Source of the DNA: Alloprevotella sp.
Lineage (GTDB): Bacteria; Bacteroidota; Bacteroidia; Bacteroidales; Bacteroidaceae
Direction of reading: 5' to 3'
Length of the DNA stretch: 42,700 nt
Assembly (NCBI GenBank): GCA_017446765.1
Contig: JAFSQD010000076.1
Location: 1-42,700 of the forward strand
Of this stretch, positions 18,739-27,513 are shown one piece after another; the first letter of the stretch is position 1; the number at the start of each line of letters is the position of its first letter. The translations under genes were made by a program, and so were the position numbers. The notes under the pieces are model-generated. The model did no database searches. It was not told the DNA's origin and saw only the letters and a program-made list of their open reading frames with translations.

Positions 18739-20364
18739 ATGGCACAAACACCAGACTTCAAGTATGCGCCGATGTTCCAGCTGGGGCCGGACACGACGGA
18801 GTATTACAAACTGACAAGCGACTATGTCAGCGTGGGTGACTTTGAAGGACACCCCATACTGAAAGTAGAACGCGAAGGCCTCAGGCTGATGTCGCGACAG
18901 GCTTTCCGCGACGTGGCATTCCTCCTACGCCGCGCCCACAACGAGCAGGTAGCGAAGATTCTCACAGACCCCGAGGCGTCAGACAACGACAAATACGTAG
19001 CCCTGACATTCCTGCGCAATGCTGAAGTGGCTGCCAAGGGACAGCTGCCTTTCTGCCAGGACACAGGCACGGCCATCATCCACGGCGAAAAGGGTCAGCA
19101 GGTGTGGACTGGGTTTGAGGACGAAGAGGTCCTGAGCCGAGGTGTCTACGACACGTATACCCAGGAAAACCTGCGCTATTCGCAGAATGCCCCACTGACA
19201 ATGTACGACGAAGTGAACACACGCTGCAACCTGCCAGCACAGATTGACATCGAAGCCACAGAGGGCATGGAATATAAATTCCTTTGCGTCATCAAGGGCG
19301 GCGGCTCGGCCAACAAGACCTACCTGTACCAAGAAACGAAAGCCATCCTGAATCCTCAGACGCTCGTCCCCTTCCTCGTAGGAAAGATGAAGAGCCTCGG
19401 CACTGCAGCTTGTCCTCCCTACCACATCGCATTCGTCATCGGCGGAACGTCGGCTGAGAAGAACCTTCTGACAGTGAAGCTGGCATCAACGAAATACTAT
19501 GACTCACTGCCTACCACGGGCGACGAGACGGGACGTGCCTTCCGCGACGTTGAACTGGAAGAGCGCCTCTACGAGGAGGCTTGCAAGATTGGCCTCGGTG
19601 CTCAGTTTGGCGGAAAGTACTTCGCCCACGACATCCGCGTGGTGCGCCTCCCGCGCCATGGCGCAAGCTGCCCTGTCGGTTTGGGCGTAAGCTGCTCGGC
19701 CGACCGCAACATTAAGTGCAAGATAAACAAGGACGGAATCTGGATTGAGAAGTTGGACGACCAACCCACGGAACTCATCCCCGCATCCATGCGCCAAACC
19801 GGCGAGGGCGGCGGTGTGAAAGTAGACTTGAACCGCCCGATGAAGGACGTGCTGGCACAACTCACGCAGTATCCCGTATCAACACGACTCTCGCTAAGCG
19901 GAACCATCATTGTGGCCCGCGACATTGCACACGCAAAGATCAAGGAACGCCTGGATCGGGGCGAGGATATCCCGCAGTACCTGAAGGATCACCCCGTGCT
20001 CTACGCCGGACCCGCCAAGACCCCGCAAGGCATGCCTTGCGGTTCGATGGGACCCACCACGGCCAACCGCATGGACCCCTATGTGGACCTCTTCCAGTCG
20101 ATAGGAGGCTCTCTGCTGATGATAGCCAAGGGCTACCGCACGCAGCAAGTGACCGATGCCTGCAAGAAATACGGCGGTTTCTACCTCGGCAGTATCGGCG
20201 GCCCGGCGGCTGTGCTCTCCTATCAAAGCATCAAGAGCATCGAGTGCGTGGAATATCCCGAACTGGGCATGGAGGCTGTATGGAAGATTGAGGTGGAAGA
20301 CTTCCCTGCCTTCATTCTCGTGGATGATAAAGGCAACGATTTCTTCAAAGGGCTTGGACTTTAA
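18739..20364 (+). CDS. Class I (iron-sulfur) fumarate hydratase
   Basis: A 541-residue cytoplasmic enzyme that interconverts fumarate and malate. The three cysteines that bind the [4Fe-4S] cluster are at 106 (PFCQDTGT), 225 (TAACPPYH) and 319 ([10 protein letters not shown]), one position off E. coli FumA numbering. The [13 protein letters not shown] segment is intact. It is the single-polypeptide FumA/FumB type, oxygen-sensitive and usual in anaerobes. It would supply the malate/fumarate branch used for succinate formation. It has its own promoter and terminator, so it is monocistronic. Confidence 0.95.
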   Translation: MAQTPDFKYAPMFQLGPDTTEYYKLTSDYVSVGDFEGHPILKVEREGLRLMSRQAFRDVAFLLRRAHNEQVAKILTDPEASDNDKYVALTFLRNAEVAAKGQLPFCQDTGTAIIHGEKGQQVWTGFEDEEVLSRGVYDTYTQENLRYSQNAPLTMYDEVNTRCNLPAQIDIEATEGMEYKFLCVIKGGGSANKTYLYQETKAILNPQTLVPFLVGKMKSLGTAACPPYHIAFVIGGTSAEKNLLTVKLASTKYYDSLPTTGDETGRAFRDVELEERLYEEACKIGLGAQFGGKYFAHDIRVVRLPRHGASCPVGLGVSCSADRNIKCKINKDGIWIEKLDDQPTELIPASMRQTGEGGGVKVDLNRPMKDVLAQLTQYPVSTRLSLSGTIIVARDIAHAKIKERLDRGEDIPQYLKDHPVLYAGPAKTPQGMPCGSMGPTTANRMDPYVDLFQSIGGSLLMIAKGYRTQQVTDACKKYGGFYLGSIGGPAAVLSYQSIKSIECVEYPELGMEAVWKIEVEDFPAFILVDDKGNDFFKGLGL

Positions 20365-20380
20365 GCCTGCCTATACAACA

Positions 20381-20420
20381 GAGCGCCGGAGGTGTATGGT
20401 TACATCTTCGGCGCTTTGTT
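20381..20420 (+). terminator. Terminator after fumarase
   Basis: A 16-bp stem (20381-20396 with 20401-20416, core GAGCGCCG/CGGCGCTT, two G-U pairs) closes a TGGT tetraloop. A short T run follows. It lies between convergent genes. Confidence 0.8.
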
Positions 20421-20445
20421 ATGAATATGAACTTGAGTGAAGTAA

Positions 20446-22974
20446 TCAATTCTGATTGAGAATCTTCACCTCACGCTGGAGGAAGGGAATCTCTATATGA
20501 TTGTCTCGCAAGGTGTTGTAGATAACTTCGCGTGCCCGGCTTTTGTAGAGAGCCTTTTCGGCCACGAGAATCCACTGTACCACAAGCAGATTGACGCTGT
20601 CAGCACCGAAGTCATCGAAGAGCACATCAATGCCACGGTTGGGATCAATGATTTCACAATCGTAGCGGTCTTTTGCCTGCAGCTTCATCAGCTCTTCCTT
20701 AAGCAGGTCGCGCACCTGCTGGACGTTGGTGCCATAAGCCACGCCGATGGGTATCTTGATGAGTTCGTAGGAATGGTTACGGGTCAGGTTCTTGAAGTTT
20801 TTGGCGAAGAGCGTACTGTTGAGGAATGCCATCACACAGCCATCGAGCGTAATGATCTGTGTGCTCTGGTAGGAGATGCTCTCTACCTTTCCCTGCACAC
20901 CGTCGCACTCGATATAGTCGCCCACACGCAGGCGTCCCGTCATGAGCTGTATACCATAGAAGAAGTTGTTAAGGATGTCCTTCATGGCAAATCCAAGACC
21001 CGTAGCAAGTCCGGCCGTGACGATGCTGATGCCCGACTTGGGAATCTTCAGCAGCACGATGGCCACGATGAAATAAATGCCCCAAGCGAGGATGCTGATG
21101 ACATTGTAGCCCAACGTAAGGTTTACCTCGTTGGTACGCACCATACTTTCACCGCTCTTGTTCATATAGTTTTGCAGGCGTACGTGTCGGTAGAAAGCCT
21201 TCGAGGCATAGTTGATATAGCGGAAAATGAAGAACAGCGCGGCTACTACGACCAGCTTGAAGAGCGAAAGCTGGATGACGCCTTCCACGTCGACAAACGG
21301 CGTGATGAAGATGCCTATGACCGTCGCAGAAAGGTCAAAGACATCTGCGGCCAGGTAGATGCTGAGCAGTATGGAATAAACAGCGGCAATGGGTACGAGC
21401 GCCTTTTCCACGAAGTCGAACATCCACGTCTGTGTGATGTAGCGTCCCTTGCTGGCACCCCTGTGCATTTCTTCCTTGGTGATGCCTTCGCGCAGCAGGC
21501 GACGGCGCAACTTTCCCTGCTCGTACATGCCCAGCAGGGAGAAAGCCAACGTGATGGTCTGGATTGCCGTCAGCTGGAACAGCCACCAGATGAATACCTC
21601 AACGGCAAGGAGCGTATAGCCTATCCACGCACTGACGCACGACACGAACATGACGGCGAAGGAAATCCACGTATAGAACATGTCACTGCGCGGCACACCG
21701 CTTGAGTGGCGACGAATGGTAAACCACTGCCAGATGGTGAAGCCCAGGACAATGGGCGGGAACAGCATGTTTACCAACGTATTGGGAATAAAGACAATAC
21801 GGAAGATGATGATGATGAGTCCCATCAGGACAATGGGCGTATAGATGATGAAGCCATTGCGTATCTGGTCACTACTGAGACGTATAAGCAGGCTCACAAA
21901 GATGACCACGAGCAACCAAGCATATTCCACAAGCAAGTTGGAAGCCATGACATAGAAGTTGTGAGTCAGGAAGATGCGAACGATCATAATGCTGATGGCA
22001 AAAAACAGCACACCGAGACACACATTGAGCGGTACGCGGCGTCTCTTCATCTCTTCCGTCTGGAGCTTTTTGACGTGACGTAGCAATACTGTCACAACAC
22101 TCACACTGAGGACAATGGCCAGCACGAGATAGAAGAGCACAAACATCACGTATCCCCACACCACGTTGCCTCGCCACTCACTGTTGACAGACTGGAAGTC
22201 CTGTGACGAGCTGTACTTATTCTGTAAGTCGCGCTTCGTATACTCCCAGTATCGTGGAAAGCGCATCAATAGCTGGAAATAGTTTGTACCCGAATTGCTG
22301 AAAATACTCTGCTGCACGTCATGATAGCGTTTCCGAGCATAATCATGAAGTCCTGACAGCTGTTCGTCAAGAAACTGATAGCTGGCCTGGTCTTCGTTCA
22401 CCTGGTTGTAGAATCGCACATAATTATTACGTAGTGCCTTGGCATAGAGCAGGCATTCCTCGCGGTCGGCCTGTCCCTGCTCGTCGAGCATGTAGCGTTG
22501 CAGGCTGTCGCTGCTCACGCCCATGGCGGCTGCACCTTCCTCCCCCTCGGGCAGGACGGGACGGTTCAGCGAGGGCGGCAACATCTCCAACGCCGCAATA
22601 AGGCTGTCATAGCGTTCCACCTCCGAACGCATGCGGTTGGCAATGCGGTCGAAAGGCATGCGGTTGCGCTTGAAGTCAAAGTATTGCTGCGTAGCCTCGT
22701 GACACGCATAGGTGAGGTCAAAGACATAATCGTCCTTCTGGGAATAGAGCATCAGACCTATCTGACTGCTTTTCTGCATGATGTCGAGCATACGCATGTG
22801 CTGTGCTTCGTTCATCATCTGGAAACGCGCCATCGTCTGCTTCTGTTGCAGATAGGCATTCTTCAGCTCCACCCGCAGTACGGATAGCGACTGTGCAAGG
22901 TTCTTCTCGTTCAGCACAGCATCGGCGGGAAAAGCCGAAAGCAATGCGAACACAAACAAAAGGAGTTTCTTCAT
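20446..22974 (-). CDS. Large MscS-family mechanosensitive channel
   Basis: An 842-residue protein. The ATG at 22974 opens a signal peptide (MKKLLLFVFALLSAFPADA). A longer frame from 23052 was rejected because it would put 26 unrelated residues in front. A periplasmic helical domain of about 260 residues (coiled, with repeated DSLIAAL-type helices) comes first. Next is a block of about ten membrane helices, then the MscS pore helix and beta domain (VTAGLATGLGFAMKDILNNF, then LRVGDYIECDGVQGKVESI) and the alpha/beta C-terminal domain. The layout matches large MscS/MscK-like channels that release solutes on hypo-osmotic shock. It faces a divergent small membrane protein gene. Confidence 0.92.
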   Translation of the reverse strand: MKKLLLFVFALLSAFPADAVLNEKNLAQSLSVLRVELKNAYLQQKQTMARFQMMNEAQHMRMLDIMQKSSQIGLMLYSQKDDYVFDLTYACHEATQQYFDFKRNRMPFDRIANRMRSEVERYDSLIAALEMLPPSLNRPVLPEGEEGAAAMGVSSDSLQRYMLDEQGQADREECLLYAKALRNNYVRFYNQVNEDQASYQFLDEQLSGLHDYARKRYHDVQQSIFSNSGTNYFQLLMRFPRYWEYTKRDLQNKYSSSQDFQSVNSEWRGNVVWGYVMFVLFYLVLAIVLSVSVVTVLLRHVKKLQTEEMKRRRVPLNVCLGVLFFAISIMIVRIFLTHNFYVMASNLLVEYAWLLVVIFVSLLIRLSSDQIRNGFIIYTPIVLMGLIIIIFRIVFIPNTLVNMLFPPIVLGFTIWQWFTIRRHSSGVPRSDMFYTWISFAVMFVSCVSAWIGYTLLAVEVFIWWLFQLTAIQTITLAFSLLGMYEQGKLRRRLLREGITKEEMHRGASKGRYITQTWMFDFVEKALVPIAAVYSILLSIYLAADVFDLSATVIGIFITPFVDVEGVIQLSLFKLVVVAALFFIFRYINYASKAFYRHVRLQNYMNKSGESMVRTNEVNLTLGYNVISILAWGIYFIVAIVLLKIPKSGISIVTAGLATGLGFAMKDILNNFFYGIQLMTGRLRVGDYIECDGVQGKVESISYQSTQIITLDGCVMAFLNSTLFAKNFKNLTRNHSYELIKIPIGVAYGTNVQQVRDLLKEELMKLQAKDRYDCEIIDPNRGIDVLFDDFGADSVNLLVVQWILVAEKALYKSRAREVIYNTLRDNHIEIPFLQREVKILNQN

Positions 22975-23002
22975 ATTTAAGTTACATCCATAAAACGTGG
23001 CG

Positions 23003-23010
23003 CAAAAATA
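23003..23010 (-). promoter_or_regulatory. -7 element for the MscS-family gene
   Basis: Read on the minus strand the bases are TATTTTTG, 28 bp before the ATG. The -33 region has only a weak TGTG about 18 bp further up. Confidence 0.5.
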
Positions 23011-23141
23011 GTGAAAATATATGGAAACCACACCCGCCGTTAAAAAATGCAACTAGGATTTGCGTTAAATGAATTTTTCCATAACTTCGCCGTCCGAAAG
23101 GGAACTCCCGTTCCGCCATCCGCGAACCTCAACACACTACA

Positions 23142-23588
23142 ATGGATACAAATAAAGGGAAACAAGCTGGGAACCCAGCTACAAAGAGTGCGCCGAAGGC
23201 ACGCTCTGAAAGACAAAAAAACCTCATTGCACTACGCAACTGGACACTCTCGCTCCTCGGCATTGCCATCGTTATCGGCGTAGCGTGGGCGCTACTCTCT
23301 TCCGGAGGCGATGGCGAGCCCGTGGAAGTGCGGCCATACGACCTGGCCGATACTACGGACGCTGACGTAGAGGCCACCGTGGACTGGCTGGGCGTCTCCA
23401 ACGGGAAGCCTGCTGGTGCCACAGAAGAGACCGAGCGTCCTGCAGAACCGACACAGCCGCAAGAGGAAGCGGAAGCAGAGATGCAAACACCTGCAGAGAC
23501 AAACGAAGAAATCACGGTTGAAACCATCACCCCGGCACCATCACCTTCATCCGCATCTACCCCTGCTCCTGAAGCAAACGGCGAATAA
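23142..23588 (+). CDS. Small single-pass membrane protein, unknown function
   Basis: A 148-residue protein. A basic N-terminus (about residues 1-32, rich in Lys/Arg) is followed by one membrane helix (about 33-52, WTLSLLGIAIVIGVAWALL) and a long acidic, Pro/Glu/Thr-rich tail (about 60-148) predicted to be disordered and periplasmic. No domain is recognised. Its start lies 168 bp from the divergent MscS gene and it ends at a bidirectional terminator shared with hsp20. A -7-like TAACTTCG at 23092-23099 has no good -33 partner. It could be a cell-envelope accessory protein, but nothing in the sequence says which. Confidence 0.7.
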   Translation: MDTNKGKQAGNPATKSAPKARSERQKNLIALRNWTLSLLGIAIVIGVAWALLSSGGDGEPVEVRPYDLADTTDADVEATVDWLGVSNGKPAGATEETERPAEPTQPQEEAEAEMQTPAETNEEITVETITPAPSPSSASTPAPEANGE

Positions 23589-23596
23589 CAATAGAA

Positions 23597-23630
23597 GAGG
23601 CTCCCACATATTGACGGGAGCCTCCTTCAT
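23597..23630 (+). terminator. Bidirectional terminator between convergent genes
   Basis: GAGGCTCCC (23597-23605) pairs with GGGAGCCTC (23616-23624) around a 10-nt loop. T-rich tracts lie on the exit side in both directions, serving the small membrane protein gene and hsp20. Confidence 0.8.
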
Positions 23631-23651
23631 TTTAATGTCTCAAGCATCAGG

Positions 23652-24083
23652 CTACTTCACTTCTATCTTCTGTAGCGTCTGCTGTTTCTGCTCGGCCGTA
23701 AGCTTAGGCAGTTCTACCGTGAGCACTCCATGCTCCACACCGGCAGAGATGCCTTTCTTGTCCACGTCGTCCGGCAAAATGAGTGTCTGCTGAAACTTCG
23801 TGTAGGAAAATTCGCGACGCAAATAGCGCTGGTTCTTCTTTTCTTCCTTTTGTTCTTCTTTCTTTTCCATCTTGATGACGAGGTTGTTGTCATCATCAAT
23901 ATGAATTTGGAAATTCTCTTTTGACATTCCCGGGGCTGCCAACTCTACGCGGTAAGCCTTCTCGTCTTCCAGCACGTTGATGGCTGGAGCCGTAGCATTG
24001 GTCTTGCCCATGAAGTCATTGTCAAAAAAGTCATCGAACATTGTCGGAAGCCAACTTTGGTTGTAACGTCTGATAGGTAACAT
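23652..24083 (-). CDS. Hsp20-family small heat shock protein
   Basis: A 143-residue ATP-independent chaperone that holds unfolding proteins. The N-terminal arm has the NQSWLPTMFDDFFDNDF pattern usual in Bacteroidota Hsp20. The alpha-crystallin domain runs from about residue 32 to 125 and ends in the signature GVEHGVLTVELPK. A Lys/Glu-rich loop lies at about 72-84, and the C-terminal tail is short. No CIRCE-like repeat is seen upstream. The start is set by an unusually strong Shine-Dalgarno sequence. Confidence 0.93.
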   Translation of the reverse strand: MLPIRRYNQSWLPTMFDDFFDNDFMGKTNATAPAINVLEDEKAYRVELAAPGMSKENFQIHIDDDNNLVIKMEKKEEQKEEKKNQRYLRREFSYTKFQQTLILPDDVDKKGISAGVEHGVLTVELPKLTAEQKQQTLQKIEVK

Positions 24084-24090
24084 AGTTTTG

Positions 24091-24098
24091 TCTCCTTT
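24091..24098 (-). promoter_or_regulatory. Strong Shine-Dalgarno sequence of hsp20
   Basis: Read on the minus strand, AAAGGAG lies 8 nt before the ATG. Most genes in this window have no such motif, so this gene may be translated by a different, stronger route. The AT-rich stretch further upstream (24100-24130) shows no TAnnTTTG box. Confidence 0.7.
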
Positions 24099-24320
24099 CT
24101 TTTATTGATTAATTATTTTTGTTTATTGTCATTTCACGCTTCCCTTTCGGTTCGTGCGTTTGTCATATATCTTGGCAACCGCCGTGCCAACTCCCGCTTT
24201 CCCTCCACCTTAGGACATCGTGCTGCCAACATGTCCGATAAAAACGACAAAATGGCACGAAAGCCATGTAGACAGGAACAGTTTTTTGTCTCTCCATGCT
24301 TCCGAAACTACGGGATTGTT

Positions 24321-24328
24321 TATCTTTG
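24321..24328 (+). promoter_or_regulatory. -7 element for the GH95 gene
   Basis: TATCTTTG matches the consensus -7 box and leaves a leader of about 30 nt before the ATG at 24365. No TTTG is found at the expected -33 distance, which may mean activator dependence (inference). Confidence 0.55.
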
Positions 24329-24364
24329 CGCTCACAATAATATAAATAAAAGGTTATAGTACTC

Positions 24365-27300
24365 ATGAAAAGTTTACTCCTTACCATCCTGACGCTGCTG
24401 ACGGCGATAACCGCAACATCGCAGACATTGCCTACGTTCTCTACGGCCGAGAACCCCGTTTACTATTATGTCCAATTCAAGACCGGCGAGGCCTTCTTGA
24501 CCGACCAGGGAAAAGGAAAGAACCTCCAGACCGCAGCGCGCACCGATGCTGACGGACAACTTTGGGCATTCATCGGCACACAAAACGACTTTGTGATGCT
24601 CTCAAAAGCCGGAAACTACGCCTCCTACAATGGCAGCCGTTTCCAGGCCACAGCCTCAGGCGTTCAGCTCAAGATGGTGAAGTCCACCGCTTCGGGAGCC
24701 TCCGACTGCTGGGAGCTGCAACGCAAGACGGAAAGCAAAAGTATGAATCAGTGGGGAGGTTCAGGTGCCGGCAAAGAACTGGGCGAATGGGACAAAGGAG
24801 ATGAGAACAATCCCGTCAGATTCCTTGACCCAACTTCGCTACCCGAAACCGACCCACAACCCGCGAAGCTTCCTGAGTGGGGATGCTCTGCCTATGCCGG
24901 CTATGTGCCTGACAATCTCTTTACCCTATGGTACAAGATTCCCGTAACGAAGCAGACGGTGGCGAATCCTTGGATGGAATACGCATTACCCATTGGAAAC
25001 GGCCAACTGGGAGCCATGATTTACGGCGGCATCCGTCAGGACATCGTACAGTTCAACGAAAAGACCCTATGGACCGGTTCCAGCACGAACTACGACCGCG
25101 GCGCTGGCTATCAAAACTTCGGGCACATATACATAGAAGATACAAGCAACCGCTTTGGCACCACTTCCTCAAGCGGCGTAAAGGACTACGTCCGCACACT
25201 CGACCTATCCAATGCTACAGCTACAGCAGAATGGAAGAATACGGACAAAAGCGTAACCTTCCGACGTGAATACATAGCCTCCTACCCCGACCAAGTTGTG
25301 GCGGTACACCTCACAGCCAGTGAGCCCGGCCAGTTGAGCCAGCGCATCTACCTTTGGAACGCCCACAACGCGCGTGCTACCTATAGCGACGGCGAAGGTT
25401 CGTTTGAGGGAAAACTGGAAACCGTGTCCTACAACGCGCGAATGAAAGTTGTCGTCATGGGCGGCACAACAACGACCGACAAGCAGGGTGTCCACGTGAC
25501 CAATGCTGACGAAATCCTCATCCTCCTCTCTGCTGGCACCGACTACGACCCCATTGCTGCGGGATACGTCAGCGGCACCAACCAGATTGCAGCCCGCGCT
25601 AAAGCCGCTGTTGATGCAGCCGCACAAAAGGGCTGGGAAGCCATCTACTCCGACCATGTGGCCGACTATAAGGAGTACTTCGACCGTTGCCTGCTGGATT
25701 TGGACGGCGCCGTCAATACGAAGGACACGAAGGCCCTCGTAGATGCCTATGCCAACCTCAACACCACGGCAAAGCTACGCCAGTCCAAGGACGCACGCCA
25801 ACTGGAACAACTCTATTTCCACTACGGACGCTACCTCCTCATCTCAAGCTCCCGTGGCATAGACCTCCCCAACAACTTGCAAGGCATATGGAACAATTCC
25901 AACAGTCCCGCTTGGAATTCCGATATCCATGCCAACATCAACATTCAGATGAACTACTGGCCTGCAGAAATCACAGGCCTTCCCGAAATGCACGAGAAGT
26001 ATCTGAACTACCTCTACAACATGGCTCTTGTCCAACCCCAGTGGCAGGCTTACGCAAAGAACTGGCTCGGACAATCCACGGGGTGGGCATGCTTCACGGA
26101 GAACAACATCTTCGGCAACTGCACCAACTGGATGGCCACACAATATCCAGAAGCAGGCGCATGGAGTGTCGACCATATGTGGCAGCACTACCGCTTCACA
26201 CGCGACACGGAATTTCTCAAGAAAAAGGCACTACCCGTCATGATTTCCTGCGTCCGCATGTGGATGGAGCGCCTCGTAAAGGCAAAAGACGGTACTTGGG
26301 AATGTCCCAACGAGTGGAGCCCGGAACACGGCCCCACAGAAAATGCCACGGCTCACAGTCAGCAAATCGTTTGGAACCTCTTTGACCAAACCATCAAGGC
26401 CATCGAGTTGGTGGGTATCCAGGAGGCTGGCGTCACTCAGACATTCCTCACACAGCTAAAGAACAAGTTTAAGGCACTCGACACGGGCCTGCACACTGAG
26501 ACTTACAACGGCACCTATGGCAATCCTCGCGAAGGCGTCTCGTCCGGTGAGACAATCCTGCGAGAATGGAAGTATACTGACTATGCCACGGGAAACGGAA
26601 GCGAAGCCGGCCACCGTCACCTCAGCCACATGATGGCACTCTACCCCTTTGCCAACCTTCCTGCCACCAACCCTTACTACCAGCCTGCCGTGCGCAGTCT
26701 CATGCTGCGCGGCCTGCCTTCTACGGGATGGTCAATGGGATGGAAGGTAAACCTCTGGGCACGCGCCTTGCAACCTCAGCAATGCGTGGCTCTCTTGCAG
26801 CGGGAATTCAAGCACAGCACCAGCTATGGCACTGACCAAAATGCCGGCGGCATCTACTACAACCTTTTCGACTCCCATGCTCCTTTCCAAATCGACGGAA
26901 ACTTCGGCATCTGTGCCGGTATGGCCGAAATGCTGCTTCAGAGCCACACTGACACCCTGCAACTCCTCCCCTGCCTCCCTGAAACATGGCAAAAGGGAAG
27001 CATTCGCGGCCTGCGTGCCGTAGGCGGTTTCATCGTTGACATCTCATGGGAGAACGGAAAGGCCGTACGTGCTGAGATTAAGAATCCACTGGGTGTGGAA
27101 ACCGTGGCCAGCTATGGCAGTCACATCGTTAAACTCAACAAGGAGAAAGGAAGTACGACGATAATCACCTTTGACGAAAATGGAGTCCCCACGACCGGCA
27201 TCTGTAGTCCCAAGGACGAGCTTAATGAAGCCTTCTCCATCCAGGAGCGCACGGTGACGCTGACAGGCAACGGCGTAAAAGGTGCGAGCATCTTTGACCT

Positions 27301-27430
27301 CCAGGGCCGCAAGCTGCTTGCCACGAAGAAGCGTTCCTTTCAAGTTCCCGCCACGGCGGGCTCCACTGTAGTGCTCCGCCTCGCTACAACAAGCGGAAAG
27401 GAAATGATCCACAAACTACACTTGAAATAG
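24365..27430 (+). CDS. Secreted GH95 glycosidase (alpha-L-fucosidase or alpha-L-galactosidase)
   Basis: A 1021-residue exported enzyme. A signal peptide (residues 1-19, ATS-Q) is followed by an extra domain (about 25-155) that resembles a ricin-like beta-trefoil lectin (YYVQFKTGEAFLTDQGKG, MNQWGGSGAGKELGEWD). The GH95 catalytic region runs from about 185 to 935. Residues expected from Bifidobacterium AfcA are present: Asn524 and Asn526 (HANINIQMNYWPAE), Glu650 (CPNEWSPEHGP) and Asp844 (DGNFGICAG). The last 80 residues look like a sorting/adhesion tail (GASIFDLQGRKLL, ending MIHKLHLK). No SusC/SusD pair or other glycan genes lie nearby. Fucose versus galactose specificity cannot be told from sequence alone. 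Confidence 0.88.
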   Translation: MKSLLLTILTLLTAITATSQTLPTFSTAENPVYYYVQFKTGEAFLTDQGKGKNLQTAARTDADGQLWAFIGTQNDFVMLSKAGNYASYNGSRFQATASGVQLKMVKSTASGASDCWELQRKTESKSMNQWGGSGAGKELGEWDKGDENNPVRFLDPTSLPETDPQPAKLPEWGCSAYAGYVPDNLFTLWYKIPVTKQTVANPWMEYALPIGNGQLGAMIYGGIRQDIVQFNEKTLWTGSSTNYDRGAGYQNFGHIYIEDTSNRFGTTSSSGVKDYVRTLDLSNATATAEWKNTDKSVTFRREYIASYPDQVVAVHLTASEPGQLSQRIYLWNAHNARATYSDGEGSFEGKLETVSYNARMKVVVMGGTTTTDKQGVHVTNADEILILLSAGTDYDPIAAGYVSGTNQIAARAKAAVDAAAQKGWEAIYSDHVADYKEYFDRCLLDLDGAVNTKDTKALVDAYANLNTTAKLRQSKDARQLEQLYFHYGRYLLISSSRGIDLPNNLQGIWNNSNSPAWNSDIHANINIQMNYWPAEITGLPEMHEKYLNYLYNMALVQPQWQAYAKNWLGQSTGWACFTENNIFGNCTNWMATQYPEAGAWSVDHMWQHYRFTRDTEFLKKKALPVMISCVRMWMERLVKAKDGTWECPNEWSPEHGPTENATAHSQQIVWNLFDQTIKAIELVGIQEAGVTQTFLTQLKNKFKALDTGLHTETYNGTYGNPREGVSSGETILREWKYTDYATGNGSEAGHRHLSHMMALYPFANLPATNPYYQPAVRSLMLRGLPSTGWSMGWKVNLWARALQPQQCVALLQREFKHSTSYGTDQNAGGIYYNLFDSHAPFQIDGNFGICAGMAEMLLQSHTDTLQLLPCLPETWQKGSIRGLRAVGGFIVDISWENGKAVRAEIKNPLGVETVASYGSHIVKLNKEKGSTTIITFDENGVPTTGICSPKDELNEAFSIQERTVTLTGNGVKGASIFDLQGRKLLATKKRSFQVPATAGSTVVLRLATTSGKEMIHKLHLK

Positions 27431-27442
27431 CCGAGCACAGCT

Positions 27443-27491
27443 ACCGAAGAGCGGGACAGCCACCATGTGGACTGCCCCGCTCTTCGGTTTT
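27443..27491 (+). terminator. Terminator between GH95 and the phosphohexomutase gene
   Basis: A perfect 13-bp stem (27443-27455 with 27476-27488, ACCGAAGAGCGGG/CCCGCTCTTCGGT) carries an internal CCAC/GTGG hairpin. TTTT follows on the plus strand. It lies between convergent genes. Confidence 0.85.
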
Positions 27492-27513
27492 ACAGGATGC
27501 TGTCAAGCTGACA

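Noticed and set aside
20497..21705. 402-residue plus-strand open frame inside the MscS-family gene
   Set aside because: It is antisense to a well-supported channel gene, and its His/Asp-rich composition is typical of a shadow frame.
22975..23052. 26-residue extension of the MscS-family protein
   Set aside because: It would overlap the -7 box at 23003-23010 and would hide a clean signal peptide starting at 22974.
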